Assembly: GCA_937991535.1 (NCBI GenBank)
Contig: CALKHN010000002.1
Span: 1 to 64,000 of the forward strand
DNA: 64,000 nucleotides
Reading direction: 5' to 3'
Source of the DNA: an uncultured Sphingobacteriales bacterium
GTDB taxonomy: Bacteria; Bacteroidota; Bacteroidia; Chitinophagales; Chitinophagaceae
Shown one piece after another: positions 9,247 through 16,960 of the stretch (positions within the stretch are counted from its first letter, which is position 1; every line of letters begins with the position of its first letter). A program made the translations under genes and the position numbers. The notes below the pieces were generated by a model. The model had not been told where the DNA came from. It was given only the letters and a program-made list of their open reading frames with translations, and searched no databases.

Positions 9247-9516
9247 ATGTTTTTACATAATCTCGTACTAGCATATTTGTACCTGGCATTTATCAATAAT
9301 ACCTTGATAAATACCTCAAAGCAGGAGTTTAATATGAAAATTGAATCCTCAAAAGAAAAAGAATTGCTATTTCTGAAATATGCTGCGACCGATATACCTT
9401 ATAAAGATATAGCTAACAAAATGCTTCTAAGTCGTCATACAATTGATGACTATCGAAATTCTCTCTATGAGAAATTTGCAGTGAAATCAAGAATTGGATT
9501 AGTATTATTAGCTTAA
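9247..9516 (+). CDS. LuxR-type helix-turn-helix protein
   Basis: A small protein consisting mostly of a GerE/LuxR DNA-binding domain: ELLFLKYAATDIPYKDIANKM, then the recognition helix LSRHTIDDYRNSLYEKF and SRIGLVLLA. The pattern of a conserved first helix, DIANKM and S-x-x-T-I-D-D-Y is typical. The 89-residue version has a hydrophobic N-terminus (FLHNLVLAYLYLAF); initiation at 9334 (MKIESSKEKE) would give 61 residues holding only the HTH. No receiver or sensor domain is attached, so it is either a compact regulator or the end of a longer lost gene. Confidence 0.65.
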   Translation: MFLHNLVLAYLYLAFINNTLINTSKQEFNMKIESSKEKELLFLKYAATDIPYKDIANKMLLSRHTIDDYRNSLYEKFAVKSRIGLVLLA

Positions 9517-9826
9517 AGGTTCAAAATCGTCTAACTAACTTTTAAACAGTAATATTCTGTAATATTTTAGTGTTCGAATTTTTACTTAATTGCTCTCAAT
9601 CATATAATTCCCAAAGCCCATTCCGGACGGATATGGGCGAATAGCGAGGTAAGTAAAGGATCGGTTTTTCATGGGTTGTTCCCTATTGATCGGGGACTAC
9701 TTTGATTGTTGCAATGCAACATTTATTTTGGTGTTACCACTTATTGTTTTAGTCATAATATGGTTTCCTTCTTCCGGTTTTTCAGACAGATCCATGACAA
9801 CAGCAGCGTGCTAAATGTCCAGATCG
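9517..9826. other. stretch without a recognisable gene
   Basis: Intergenic, with no convincing open frame, RNA gene or repeat. A mildly GC-rich patch near 9615-9690 looks like debris. The plus-strand open frame at 9706-9900 is antisense to the truncated VOC gene and has no coding character. Confidence 0.5.
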
Positions 9827-10009
9827 CTATTTTCTCTTTTGTTTTTCGTCCCCGACAGAAGGCATGCCGGTTTTTAGATGAATGGAACAGCCATCTTTAA
9901 TAAGACCGGCATAGAAGTCTTCATAACGAAACTCCGGTTCAAGGCCCAGCTTACCCGTGTAAAAGGTAATTGAGCGGTCCAGATCCCTTACCAGGAGCTG
10001 CAGGCTCAT
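9827..10009 (-). pseudogene. truncated VOC/glyoxalase-fold gene
   Basis: Encodes 60 residues starting MSLQLLVRDLDRSITFYTGK, followed by LGLEPEFRYEDFYAGLI and CSIHLKTG. This is the first beta-alpha-beta module of a vicinal oxygen chelate protein; the family needs about 120 residues, so the second module with its metal ligands is missing. The frame ends in a basic stretch (DEKQKRK) that does not fit the fold. The start codon is 6 bases after the stop of the upstream gene, so it was probably part of an operon with it. A 3' deletion is the likely cause. Confidence 0.65.
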
Positions 10010-10014
10010 CTTTT

Positions 10015-10416
10015 TTATTTTTGGGCGTGACCTGCCGGGCATATCAACGTATTATTAGTGAATACCGGGAAGTAAGGGTTTTCGAAAGGAATAGTAAACC
10101 CCTGCCAGGGTTCTTTGCGGTTGAAGTTCAGGTTCTCCGCCGCATTCATTAGGTGGCGTGCCTTGAATTCCAGATAAGCACAGTCAAAATAAGTTTTAAT
10201 TTTCATTTGCATGCAGGAGAGACATTCATTTTCGAAACATTCTTTCCAGGTATCTCTTGACGCAGCAGAAATTTGCTTTTGATAAAATGCTTTATCAACA
10301 AGCATAAAGAGCCGGTCTTTTGCTATGTAAAGACAGAGATAGATGTCGGTTATCTTTTCGGTGAAATTGAATTTGTTCATCAATTCCCGATTTTTGCTTT
10401 TGGAGGATTTTTTCAT
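10015..10416 (-). CDS. hypothetical protein with Cys pairs
   Basis: A 133-residue protein I do not recognise. It begins with a basic segment (MKKSSKSKNRELMNKF), then a helical middle with the close cysteines CFENECLSCMQMK, and ends NTLICPAGHAQK. The C-x4-C-x2-C arrangement could bind a metal, but this is speculation. It lies 6 bases upstream of the VOC fragment, suggesting an operon. A palindromic GTTGCAAC motif lies just upstream (10431-10445), as it does upstream of two other loci in the window. Confidence 0.45.
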   Translation of the reverse strand: MKKSSKSKNRELMNKFNFTEKITDIYLCLYIAKDRLFMLVDKAFYQKQISAASRDTWKECFENECLSCMQMKIKTYFDCAYLEFKARHLMNAAENLNFNRKEPWQGFTIPFENPYFPVFTNNTLICPAGHAQK

Positions 10417-10430
10417 AATAAGAGACTACA

Positions 10431-10445
10431 GGACAAAGTTGCAAC
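10431..10445. promoter_or_regulatory. GGACAA-GTTGCAAC motif, copy 1
   Basis: GGACAAAGTTGCAAC, containing the perfect palindrome GTTGCAAC, starts 15 bases upstream of the minus-strand gene ending at 10015. Near-identical copies lie at 34735-34750 and 56096-56110. The function is unknown; a shared regulator site is possible. Confidence 0.3.
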
Positions 10446-10622
10446 TATTCCCCCGAACGTTTATATAGCAACCGGGATAAAAGGCTTTGCGACCAGTATA
10501 AAAAGCTTTGCAATCAGTACTTTTTTAGCCTCAATTTCACCCAGGTAAACAAAATTTTTAAATCCGGCATTATAAAACTAACTTGCTATTCTCCTAAGGG
10601 TTTAGGGTTGAAACTAAAAAAC

Positions 10623-10654
10623 GGGGCCTGTTTTTACTGTGCCCCTTTTATTTT
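10623..10654 (+). terminator. terminator-like hairpin
   Basis: GGGGC (10623-10627) pairs with GCCCC (10641-10645) around a 13-base T-rich loop and is followed by TTTTATTTT. No plus-strand gene stands directly upstream, so it may be the relic of a deleted gene. Confidence 0.4.
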
Positions 10655-10895
10655 CCTGAGAATTAAAACACAAAGCAACAACAGTTATTATGCTGTCATT
10701 GCTTTGATCAATGTCTTTGTCGGTTTTTAGGACATTGCATTGGATTTCCGGGTTAGGGTTTTTGTTCAGGGCTTCAGGGTACGGTTCGGGTTAAGGCTTT
10801 GATTGTTTTTCAGGATATGGATTAAAAAGGATCTATTGGATTTGTTACACAAAGGAACGGCCATCTGTGCGTTCAAAAAATAGAACCTTATACTA

Positions 10896-11130
10896 TTATT
10901 TTGTAATGACAGCAGCTCCCATATTGTAATAATTGTTACTACCCATACGGAAAATTACTATAAGTGTATTTTGATATCTACACCACTCCCCTTTTGAAAT
11001 ATTGCCGGTAGATGGTTGAGTATTCGCGTCCATTAATATCAGTAGCCGCATCGTCTTACCATCCCGCTCGTATTCACAGCCTTGCCATTGAGCGCATTGT
11101 GAGAGGCCGTAAAATATAGGGATGTTGTTT
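10896..11130 (-). pseudogene. decayed coding fragment
   Basis: A minus-strand frame open for more than 75 codons without an upstream start: after a stop it reads NNIPIFYGLSQCAQWQGCEY, then MRLLILMDANTQPSTGNISK, and ends NNYYNMGAAVITK followed by TAA. The sequence has protein-like composition but I do not recognise it. The 5' part seems to be missing or frameshifted. It could also be a chance open frame. Confidence 0.3.
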
Positions 11131-11536
11131 TAGAAAAGTCCGTCTTTCATCGCCAGTACCTCATATCAGCCCGCGCGCCATTTCCACAAAGGCGTGGCAT
11201 AATCAAGTAGCGATCGAAAGTAAGATAGGCCAGCACCATGAAAAAAAGGTTTGAATACATAAACTGTATTCCTTAAATTTAACCAACCTTAATCCTTTCC
11301 TGCTGATAACCCTGAACCGTTACCACCTCTTTATATTTTTATCATTTACTTTATTTCCATAAGCACGTATTGTATTATGGGACTAAGGAAAGCGAAGCTT
11401 TGTGTATAGATAGAAAATCTGTTTTGGCAAACCCAAGAAGCTGTGCCAGGTTATCTGTAATAAGCCTTCGAAAGAACTATATCTGCACAACAATTTAATT
11501 GCAACTCTGATTTACTTAGATATTAAACTTTTGCAA

Positions 11537-11950
11537 ATGACGTCTAAATCTTTTTCAGCCATTGCTTTTATATGCGCTTGCTTAATTTCATGTACCTCTT
11601 TTGAAAACAATTGTTTGAACCTTGATGAGGAAAATAAATCATTAAAGTTTAGAATTGACTCTCTCCAAAAAACTAATGCAGAAATGCAAGTTAAGCTGCG
11701 AGTGTATGAGCTAAAGGCATCTAAGAAATCAAAGTCCAAGGTAGCGGTTAGCAAACAGAAAAGCCGTTCCATACCTCAAGATCAACTAAACGCTCATTCT
11801 CAAAAGGGTTCGATTTACAGCAGTAGCTTCCAAAAGAGTTCTTCCAAATCTGGCGCATATTCAAGTCAATGTAGCGCTATCACAAAGAAAGGATATAGGT
11901 GCTCAAGGAAATCCAGGTCTGGTGGATATTGTTGGCAGCATGGAGGGTAA
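11537..11950 (+). CDS. lipoprotein with DUF5763-like zinc-ribbon C-terminus
   Basis: A 137-residue protein. The N-terminus is a lipoprotein signal with a lipobox (ACLISC) at about residues 14-19. A coiled coil follows (LDEENKSLKFRIDSLQKTNA), then a basic Ser/Lys-rich linker. The C-terminus SQCSAITKKGYRCSRKSRSG-GYCWQH matches the Cys/His pattern of DUF5763, a short domain often found at the ends of secreted or phage-linked proteins. The start at 11537 (MTSKSF) is taken; 11531 adds two residues. It lies directly before the first attC-like element and may itself have been brought in as a cassette, although no element is seen on its left. Confidence 0.65.
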   Translation: MTSKSFSAIAFICACLISCTSFENNCLNLDEENKSLKFRIDSLQKTNAEMQVKLRVYELKASKKSKSKVAVSKQKSRSIPQDQLNAHSQKGSIYSSSFQKSSSKSGAYSSQCSAITKKGYRCSRKSRSGGYCWQHGG

Positions 11951-12007
11951 TCAAGATTTAGAAATTGATACAACAATAAAATCGTAGTCATTCAAATTTT
12001 AAATTGA

Positions 12008-12077
12008 CAATCAACTTTATTGAGCCGGTGGGACGGAACACTATTATCCGTACTTCGCCAGGCCCTTCCGTTGGCCG
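12008..12077 (+). repeat. attC-like element R1 (right half only)
   Basis: Contains the conserved right half of the element family: AATCAACTTtatTGAGCCGG, GGGACGGAACaCTATTATCC, then TTCGCCAGGCCCTTCCGTTGG. The left arm with CGCTAAC is not recognisable. It lies 50 bases before the SEFIR gene. Comparison with R2-R5 supports the call; the long frame that continues through it upstream of 12128 is not coding. Confidence 0.7.
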
Positions 12078-12127
12078 CAATCCTATGGCGACAGTACCAA
12101 CTTGAAACTGACTGTAAAAAACAAACG

Positions 12128-13741
12128 ATGTTAAACCAAGAAATTTTTTACCAACTTATCTTCATGGAACAATGGACTGACATCCTAAATTTACTCTATA
12201 CACACAAGGCAGACATATCAACAGACACGATGCTGCAACAGGCGGCTATAATTTTTGAGCAAGAGTTTTTTAAGAAAGTTAAGAACTACTCGGCAGACAG
12301 AAAAGATATTGAGGACAACCTAGACACACTTTATATTCTCAATCATGGGAAATTCTACAAACTTTCCGCCGACAATTACAAAATTTTAATTCTTGAACTC
12401 GTAAAACGAAAGTCATTGAAGGAAGCCGTAAATTATGCACGGTACTTTCCAGATGATGAAATTTGCAAAGCCACAATTACTAAATTTGAAATATTAAAAA
12501 CAAAAGAGGACGGTTTCAATTTGACACCGCAAAAAAATATCCCAGTGAATTGGATTGAAATTTATAATCGTCTATTTGACCTGATAAATAATCAAGGCGA
12601 TGTCGCTACATATTTTTCAGGTTCAAGATTTATTAATACGATAAGGGAGTTTGAGCCATACTTTCCTGACTATACTCAATTTATAGAGCAGAGAAATAGA
12701 GAAGGTAAAAGCACAAGCCGTAAGATTTTCTATTATGACATTCTCCTTGGATTGAAAGAAGATGTGAGATTGAAAGTTATAAATCGCTTTCTTGAAATCC
12801 TAAAACCTTTTCAGGCAGACAAAGTTGCGAAAATAGAAGAACTAATAGGGAATAAAGTAGCAAAGAAGGAAATAATGACAATTCCCGAAATAAATAATTC
12901 ATCTTCTAATAATCCTGTTGTTTTTATTTCTTATTCGTGGGATGATGAAGCACACAAAGAATGGGTTTTAAATTTGGCAGGCCGATTATGCTCAGACGGC
13001 ATTGATGTAATACTCGACAGATATTATTTAAAGCCAGGAAAAAATCTTCCTCACTTTGTTGAAAATTCTATTTCAAGGGCGGGGAGAATAATTATTGTCT
13101 TTACTCCAAATTATAAACTGAAAGCAGACAAGAGGGCAGGCGGAGTTGGTTACGAGTATTCAATAATGAATGCTGAACTCTACAACAACCAAACCACGAA
13201 TGAGAAAATAATTCCTGTTCTAAGAAGAGGAAGTAAAGAGGAAAGCATTCCTGCATTTATGCAGCAATTCATTCACATTGACACGGGCAACGACAATAAT
13301 TTTGAAAACAGTTATGTTGATTTGCTTAGAGAAATTTATAATGAACCTGCTATACAAAGGCCAGAACTTGGTACGAAACCAACTTTTGAAAAGAAAATGG
13401 CAGAAGAAGTTGAAAAGCCCAAAACAGGAAAAAAACCAAATTTCAAAAGGAAAGTTACAGGATACATCAATCCCAATATAGTTTCAAAACTTAAATCCAA
13501 TGATACTCCTATCCTCACTCTTTCTGATGGCAGTAGAATTAATGCAGGAATAATCAGAGTTGAGGACAATCATTTAGTTCATTACACAGGAAAAGGACTA
13601 AGAGAGATTTGGAAACCAAATACGACAGAAGAAGAAATGAAAATTGCTGCAGAATTGAAAAGCAAATCTGAAGATTACTTAGCGGAAAACAACTATATCG
13701 CATGGACACCTTTAGATACAATTGTTGACATAAACAGGTGA
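12128..13741 (+). CDS. SEFIR/TIR-domain protein
   Basis: A 537-residue protein starting MLNQEIFYQL; the open frame extends 36 codons upstream, but that part is repeat R1. Residues 1-255 are helical and of unknown function. At about 263-400 lies a SEFIR/TIR-like domain: NNPVVFISYSWDDEAHKEWV, VILDRYYLKPG, RIIIVFTPNYKLKADK and GVGYEYSIMNAEL. A basic linker and an ~85-residue C-terminal part follow. TIR/SEFIR domains in bacteria often degrade NAD or act as signalling adaptors in antiphage systems, so a defence role is plausible. No adjacent partner gene with a sensor fold is evident. It is the largest gene in the cassette-like array and has an element copy on each side. Confidence 0.85.
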   Translation: MLNQEIFYQLIFMEQWTDILNLLYTHKADISTDTMLQQAAIIFEQEFFKKVKNYSADRKDIEDNLDTLYILNHGKFYKLSADNYKILILELVKRKSLKEAVNYARYFPDDEICKATITKFEILKTKEDGFNLTPQKNIPVNWIEIYNRLFDLINNQGDVATYFSGSRFINTIREFEPYFPDYTQFIEQRNREGKSTSRKIFYYDILLGLKEDVRLKVINRFLEILKPFQADKVAKIEELIGNKVAKKEIMTIPEINNSSSNNPVVFISYSWDDEAHKEWVLNLAGRLCSDGIDVILDRYYLKPGKNLPHFVENSISRAGRIIIVFTPNYKLKADKRAGGVGYEYSIMNAELYNNQTTNEKIIPVLRRGSKEESIPAFMQQFIHIDTGNDNNFENSYVDLLREIYNEPAIQRPELGTKPTFEKKMAEEVEKPKTGKKPNFKRKVTGYINPNIVSKLKSNDTPILTLSDGSRINAGIIRVEDNHLVHYTGKGLREIWKPNTTEEEMKIAAELKSKSEDYLAENNYIAWTPLDTIVDINR

Positions 13742-13764
13742 AATACTTCATGGACACAAGAGCA

Positions 13765-13949
13765 GCGGCTAATTAAAGGTTTAATACAATTAGGGACTGA
13801 CTGACGGAGTACTTTTTTCAGGTATCGTTTCTATGGACGGAATGCAATCGGCAAAATGTTATAAATTACACTATAAGCAACAATCAACTTCGATATGCTT
13901 GCGTGTGGAACGCTATTATGCGGATTTCACCAACCTGTACCGTTAGCGG
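13765..13949 (+). repeat. attC-like element R2
   Basis: Starts GCGGCTAAT 23 bases after the SEFIR stop codon and ends CACCAACCTGTACCGTTAGCGG. Internal blocks GACGGAATGCAAT and AATCAACTTCGATATGC-TTG, GGAACGCTATTATGCGGATTT match the other copies. The outer GGCTAA and TTAGC arms are complementary, as are the GG-rich inner arms. Length about 185 bases, longer than R3. Confidence 0.75.
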
Positions 13950-13993
13950 TATTTCGTCGGAACCAAACGTAAAGCAATACTTTTTCAAAAATT

Positions 13994-14353
13994 ATGTATA
14001 AATCAATATTGGCATTACTCTTTTTATTTTGTATTTCTTGTATTTATAATCACACAGCAGATAGTGAAAATTTAGGGAGTGACTATTTTTATCTTGGCGA
14101 TGGACATGAATCACAAATTATTTTAGGAGATGAAAAAATGAATTCGGGAATTACAATTATTCCTCAAGAAGTCGTTGAATATAATTTTAACCAACGATAT
14201 ATAATCGCGAGAAGCATTGATATTGTTAAGAAAGAAAAATATTGGATAGTTGATAAGGAAAATAAAGGTTTAATACGCCCCCTGGATTCAATAGGATTTG
14301 TTAATGAGATGAAAAGGTTAAAAATTTATTTGAAACTAAAGGAAAGGAAATAG
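13994..14353 (+). CDS. small lipoprotein, DUF3997-like
   Basis: 119 residues with a lipoprotein signal (LLFLFCISC, lipobox Cys16). The mature part has ITIIPQEVVEYNFNQRYIIA, then KKEKYWIVDKENKG and a closing helix, an order resembling DUF3997 lipoproteins. Function is unknown; it would be anchored in the cell envelope. It sits 44 bases after R2 and 9 bases before R3, exactly filling one cassette. Confidence 0.6.
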   Translation: MYKSILALLFLFCISCIYNHTADSENLGSDYFYLGDGHESQIILGDEKMNSGITIIPQEVVEYNFNQRYIIARSIDIVKKEKYWIVDKENKGLIRPLDSIGFVNEMKRLKIYLKLKERK

Positions 14354-14361
14354 AAAGAAAC

Positions 14362-14510
14362 CGCCGCTAACAGGCTTGGCAAAAATGTGGGCAGACGGAA
14401 TGCAATCCGCAAAGAAATATAACTTACTTTAAATAAATAATCAACTTCGGTGAGCCGGGCGGGACGGAACATTATTATCCGCACTTCGCCAACCTGTACC
14501 GTTATATGCC
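14362..14510 (+). repeat. attC-like element R3 (best complete copy)
   Basis: 149 bases running from CGCCGCTAACAGGCTTGGC to CGCCAACCTGTACCGTTATATG. The ends are inverted complements (GCTAAC with GTTA; GGCTTGGC with GCCAACC). Inside are GACGGAATGCAATCCGC, AATCAACTTCGGTGAGCCGG and GGGACGGAACATTATTATCC. The layout (R''-L''...L'-R' with terminal TAAC and GTTA) is that of an attC recombination site. It begins 9 bases after one stop codon and ends 29 bases before the next ATG. Confidence 0.75.
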
Positions 14511-14539
14511 ATTTTTTGAGATCCTACGAAATAAACATC

Positions 14540-15262
14540 ATGAAAAAACAATTATACTATTTTAAGAGCGTAAGGAAAGACCTGAAAATTTTATTGGGGG
14601 TAGCAATTTTACTTTACTGCCTTATTGAAGTTATACTAAAGCGCTATGATGAAGTTTTTGCTGGAGCCAGCAAAATAGGAGACTTTTTTTCTAAGCTATC
14701 GGTTTCATACGTTTCGGCTTTCATTTTCTATTTTATTGTTGTTCATATTAAAAACCAGAAAGACAAGGATAACATAAATGAATTTGTAGGCTACGAAATT
14801 TTTCAGATTATTATAAACGGACATCTCTTAATATCACCTTTAGACAAAGCCCCTGATAAAGGAGGGCAGTTTGAATATCCAGATCAAAAAAAGTTATTTG
14901 ACCTTTTAGCTTCGGTTGACAGGACAGCAAATGATTCTCCACTTATATCAAGTGGAAGTAAAGTTAATTGGAATTACTGGTATGAATATTTAAAAAACAA
15001 CACAGAAAAAAGCTTAGCTAAAATACTGGCGCGTTACACACATTTAGACTCTGAGCTCATTAAATTGTTGACAAGAATTGAAAATAGTTTCTTCTTTATT
15101 CAATTCAATATGCTATTTACCATAACTCATGATAATACTTTTAAGTTCTTCCATATTCAGTTGGTGACATACTTGAATCTCATTCAAGAGTTAGAGAAGT
15201 ACGCTTTGAAACATTTTAGCAACAATCGTTTTAGCACAAGTGATTTTCATGGATGGCGATAA
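14540..15262 (+). CDS. hypothetical inner-membrane protein
   Basis: 240 residues, starting MKKQLYYFKSVRKDLK. Two predicted transmembrane helices lie near the N-terminus (ILLGVAILLYCLIEVIL; VSYVSAFIFYFIVVHI), followed by a soluble helical domain of about 170 residues ending STSDFHGWR. I recognise no family. The earlier in-frame ATG at 14450 is inside repeat R3 and is rejected. The gene occupies one cassette: R3 ends 29 bases before it and R4 starts 2 bases after its stop. Confidence 0.65.
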   Translation: MKKQLYYFKSVRKDLKILLGVAILLYCLIEVILKRYDEVFAGASKIGDFFSKLSVSYVSAFIFYFIVVHIKNQKDKDNINEFVGYEIFQIIINGHLLISPLDKAPDKGGQFEYPDQKKLFDLLASVDRTANDSPLISSGSKVNWNYWYEYLKNNTEKSLAKILARYTHLDSELIKLLTRIENSFFFIQFNMLFTITHDNTFKFFHIQLVTYLNLIQELEKYALKHFSNNRFSTSDFHGWR

Positions 15263-15264
15263 AA

Positions 15265-15463
15265 CGGCAGCTAATAGGCAGACAAAAATGCAGGCAGACG
15301 AAAACCGTTCCTCAACTTCGGTTCATTGTTCTGCAATAATTCTGGCTGAAGGAATGCTATCAACAAAAATCTATTAGTTGTACTCTAATTAAATAATCAA
15401 CTTCGGTATACTTGGCGGGACGGGACGCTATTATCTGCATTTCGTCAGCCTGTAAGGTGGTAA
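15265..15463 (+). repeat. attC-like element R4 (divergent)
   Basis: Starts CGGCAGCTAATAGGCAGAC just after a stop codon and ends TTTCGTCAGCCTGTAAGGTGG. It keeps AATAATCAACTTCGGTATACTTGG and GGGACGCTATTATCTGCATTT, but the right-hand core GTTA is changed to GGTAATT. About 199 bases with an extra insertion (15310-15340) that repeats CAACTTCGGTT. It looks like an aged or mutated copy. Confidence 0.65.
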
Positions 15464-15469
15464 TTAAAG

Positions 15470-16327
15470 ATGATGCAAAAAGTAATTGAATATTTAAAAG
15501 GGTTTGGAGTTGACGTAAATACGACTGCCACAATTTTTATAACACTTTTTACTTTTTCAATTGGACTATTTGCAACATGGTTGGCGGGACAAATTAAAGA
15601 AACTAAAGAAAGGAAGTCGTATAAAAAAAGTCTTTTACTAATTTTAAGAGATTTTAGTAAGACATGTGAAAAACAAACTAAAGTTGTTTCAGCTTCGCTT
15701 CATAAAGCGGGGCTTGGCAATGGAAACGATTTCATTGTTAACTACATTCCAATTGGGACGCTTAATTACCTAAACAAAATTGATTTTACAGTATTCTTAA
15801 AAAACTTCGAACCGACATTCTATAAGAAAAAATATTCAAAAGCAGTTTCCAAACTTTTTTCTTTAATTGCTCAAATTAAAATTCAAAATGATTCAATAGC
15901 AGGGTTTTCAAAAATGCTTTTTGAAGAATATAAAAAGCATGAAAATACTTTTTACGACAATGTTGACGAACTGCGACAAATTCATGATGAACTTGCAATA
16001 AAACTGAATGGCAAACCTGTTATACCAAACGGGGGAGAACTTATTCAAGGTTACTTCAAGATATTTGGCGACTGGCAAAAAGCTGGTGAAAAGACTGACA
16101 TAGCTTCCGAACAAAATGGATTAGTCCTCAAAATACTCGATATTAATAAACAATATCAGAACGTTCCATTAATATTGCGGACAAATAACATAGCACTAAA
16201 AGCAGACCATGCATATATCAATATTATCAAAATCAACACAATGCTAAAAAACAAGTTCAAAGACTTTATCCACTTTCATAGAAGAGCATATAAACTGATG
16301 GAAGTTATTGTTAAGATTTTGGCATAA
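15470..16327 (+). CDS. hypothetical membrane-anchored protein
   Basis: 285 residues with one N-terminal transmembrane helix (ATIFITLFTFSIGLFATWLA) and a long Lys-rich helical cytoplasmic part. No known domain is recognised. Initiation may be at 15470 or at the adjacent ATG at 15473. The stop is 3 bases before R5 and the start 6 bases after R4, so it is the tightest cassette in the array. Base composition is AT-rich like its cassette neighbours. Confidence 0.65.
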   Translation: MMQKVIEYLKGFGVDVNTTATIFITLFTFSIGLFATWLAGQIKETKERKSYKKSLLLILRDFSKTCEKQTKVVSASLHKAGLGNGNDFIVNYIPIGTLNYLNKIDFTVFLKNFEPTFYKKKYSKAVSKLFSLIAQIKIQNDSIAGFSKMLFEEYKKHENTFYDNVDELRQIHDELAIKLNGKPVIPNGGELIQGYFKIFGDWQKAGEKTDIASEQNGLVLKILDINKQYQNVPLILRTNNIALKADHAYINIIKINTMLKNKFKDFIHFHRRAYKLMEVIVKILA

Positions 16328-16330
16328 TTA

Positions 16331-16407
16331 CCGCTAACATGCCTGGCAAAAAAACGGGCATGCGGAATGCAATTATCCGCATTTCGCCAACCTTTACCGT
16401 TGCTTGC
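16331..16407 (+). repeat. attC-like element R5 (compact form)
   Basis: A 77-base minimal copy: CCGCTAACATGCCTGGC on the left, TTTCGCCAACCTTTACCGTTGC on the right, and a perfect inner 7-bp stem ATGCGGA (16360-16366) / TCCGCAT (16376-16382). It lacks the AATCAACTTCGG middle of the longer copies. The size and fold fall in the normal attC range. It begins 3 bases after one gene and ends 14 bases before the next ATG. Confidence 0.75.
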
Positions 16408-16421
16408 ACTTTTAAATAATC

Positions 16422-16718
16422 ATGTTTCAAATAAAGATACATCCAATAGACTTGACACCTGATCAGTTAAAAGCAGGCAAGAGTAATCTTTTGTACAAAA
16501 TGCGTTTAACCATGTGTAATAAGTATAAGGACGCATTATTGTATCACATTTCCAATCATTTTACGGTGGACGAGCTTAACGAAACACTTTATCTGAAATT
16601 TTATGCTACGAATGATAAAATAAAAGAAGATTACTCTCACATTAAAGACAAAACATTTAAAGCTATGCTTCAGCAATATGTGAGAGAGCTTCATTCAGGA
16701 ATCGGTTTAATTTTTTAA
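16422..16718 (+). CDS. hypothetical small protein, last cassette
   Basis: 98 residues with no recognised family: MFQIKIHPIDLTPDQLKAGK, then a helical middle and VRELHSGIGLIF at the end. Its start is 14 bases after R5. No element copy is recognisable after its stop, so the array seems to end here or the last element was lost. Confidence 0.5.
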   Translation: MFQIKIHPIDLTPDQLKAGKSNLLYKMRLTMCNKYKDALLYHISNHFTVDELNETLYLKFYATNDKIKEDYSHIKDKTFKAMLQQYVRELHSGIGLIF

Positions 16719-16960
16719 AATGAATTATTGGTAATCCAATTTTTTTGACGTCTTTTGATAGGGTAAAAGACATTGGATTATTCCTACCGTTGTAGAGAAG
16801 AATGAATTCTCTATATTGAATTGTAAAATTGTTTCCATTTTTTTGGTGGAAAAGGGGTGGCGGTCTACATAACTTATCTATTTTAACCAATTTGAAAACT
16901 AAAAAGTAATAGTCTATATCAAGCTAAAAATTACATTATTTACACTTGTAATTTCTCTAA

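Larger units (their letters stand above)
10446..11530. other. long stretch without an intact gene
   Basis: About 1.1 kb with no credible complete gene. It holds a hairpin at 10623-10654 and a decayed minus-strand frame at about 10896-11130, both listed separately. The rest has phrases of moderate GC that look like degenerated coding sequence (11130-11250). No transposase or RNA gene is recognisable. Confidence 0.5.

Noticed and set aside
9706..9900. Plus-strand 64-codon frame
   Set aside because: Antisense to the VOC fragment; Phe/Arg-rich with no recognisable domain.
12020..12127. N-terminal extension of the SEFIR gene (MSRWDGTLL...)
   Set aside because: This reading is the attC-like element R1 translated; the same DNA motif occurs non-coding in the other copies.
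14450..14539. N-terminal extension of the membrane protein in cassette 3
   Set aside because: It overlaps the conserved right half of R3; the next ATG at 14540 gives a normal membrane-protein start.
12008..16407. Interpretation of R1-R5 as a CRISPR array
   Set aside because: Units are 77-199 bases, irregularly spaced by whole genes, and there are no spacers or cas genes.
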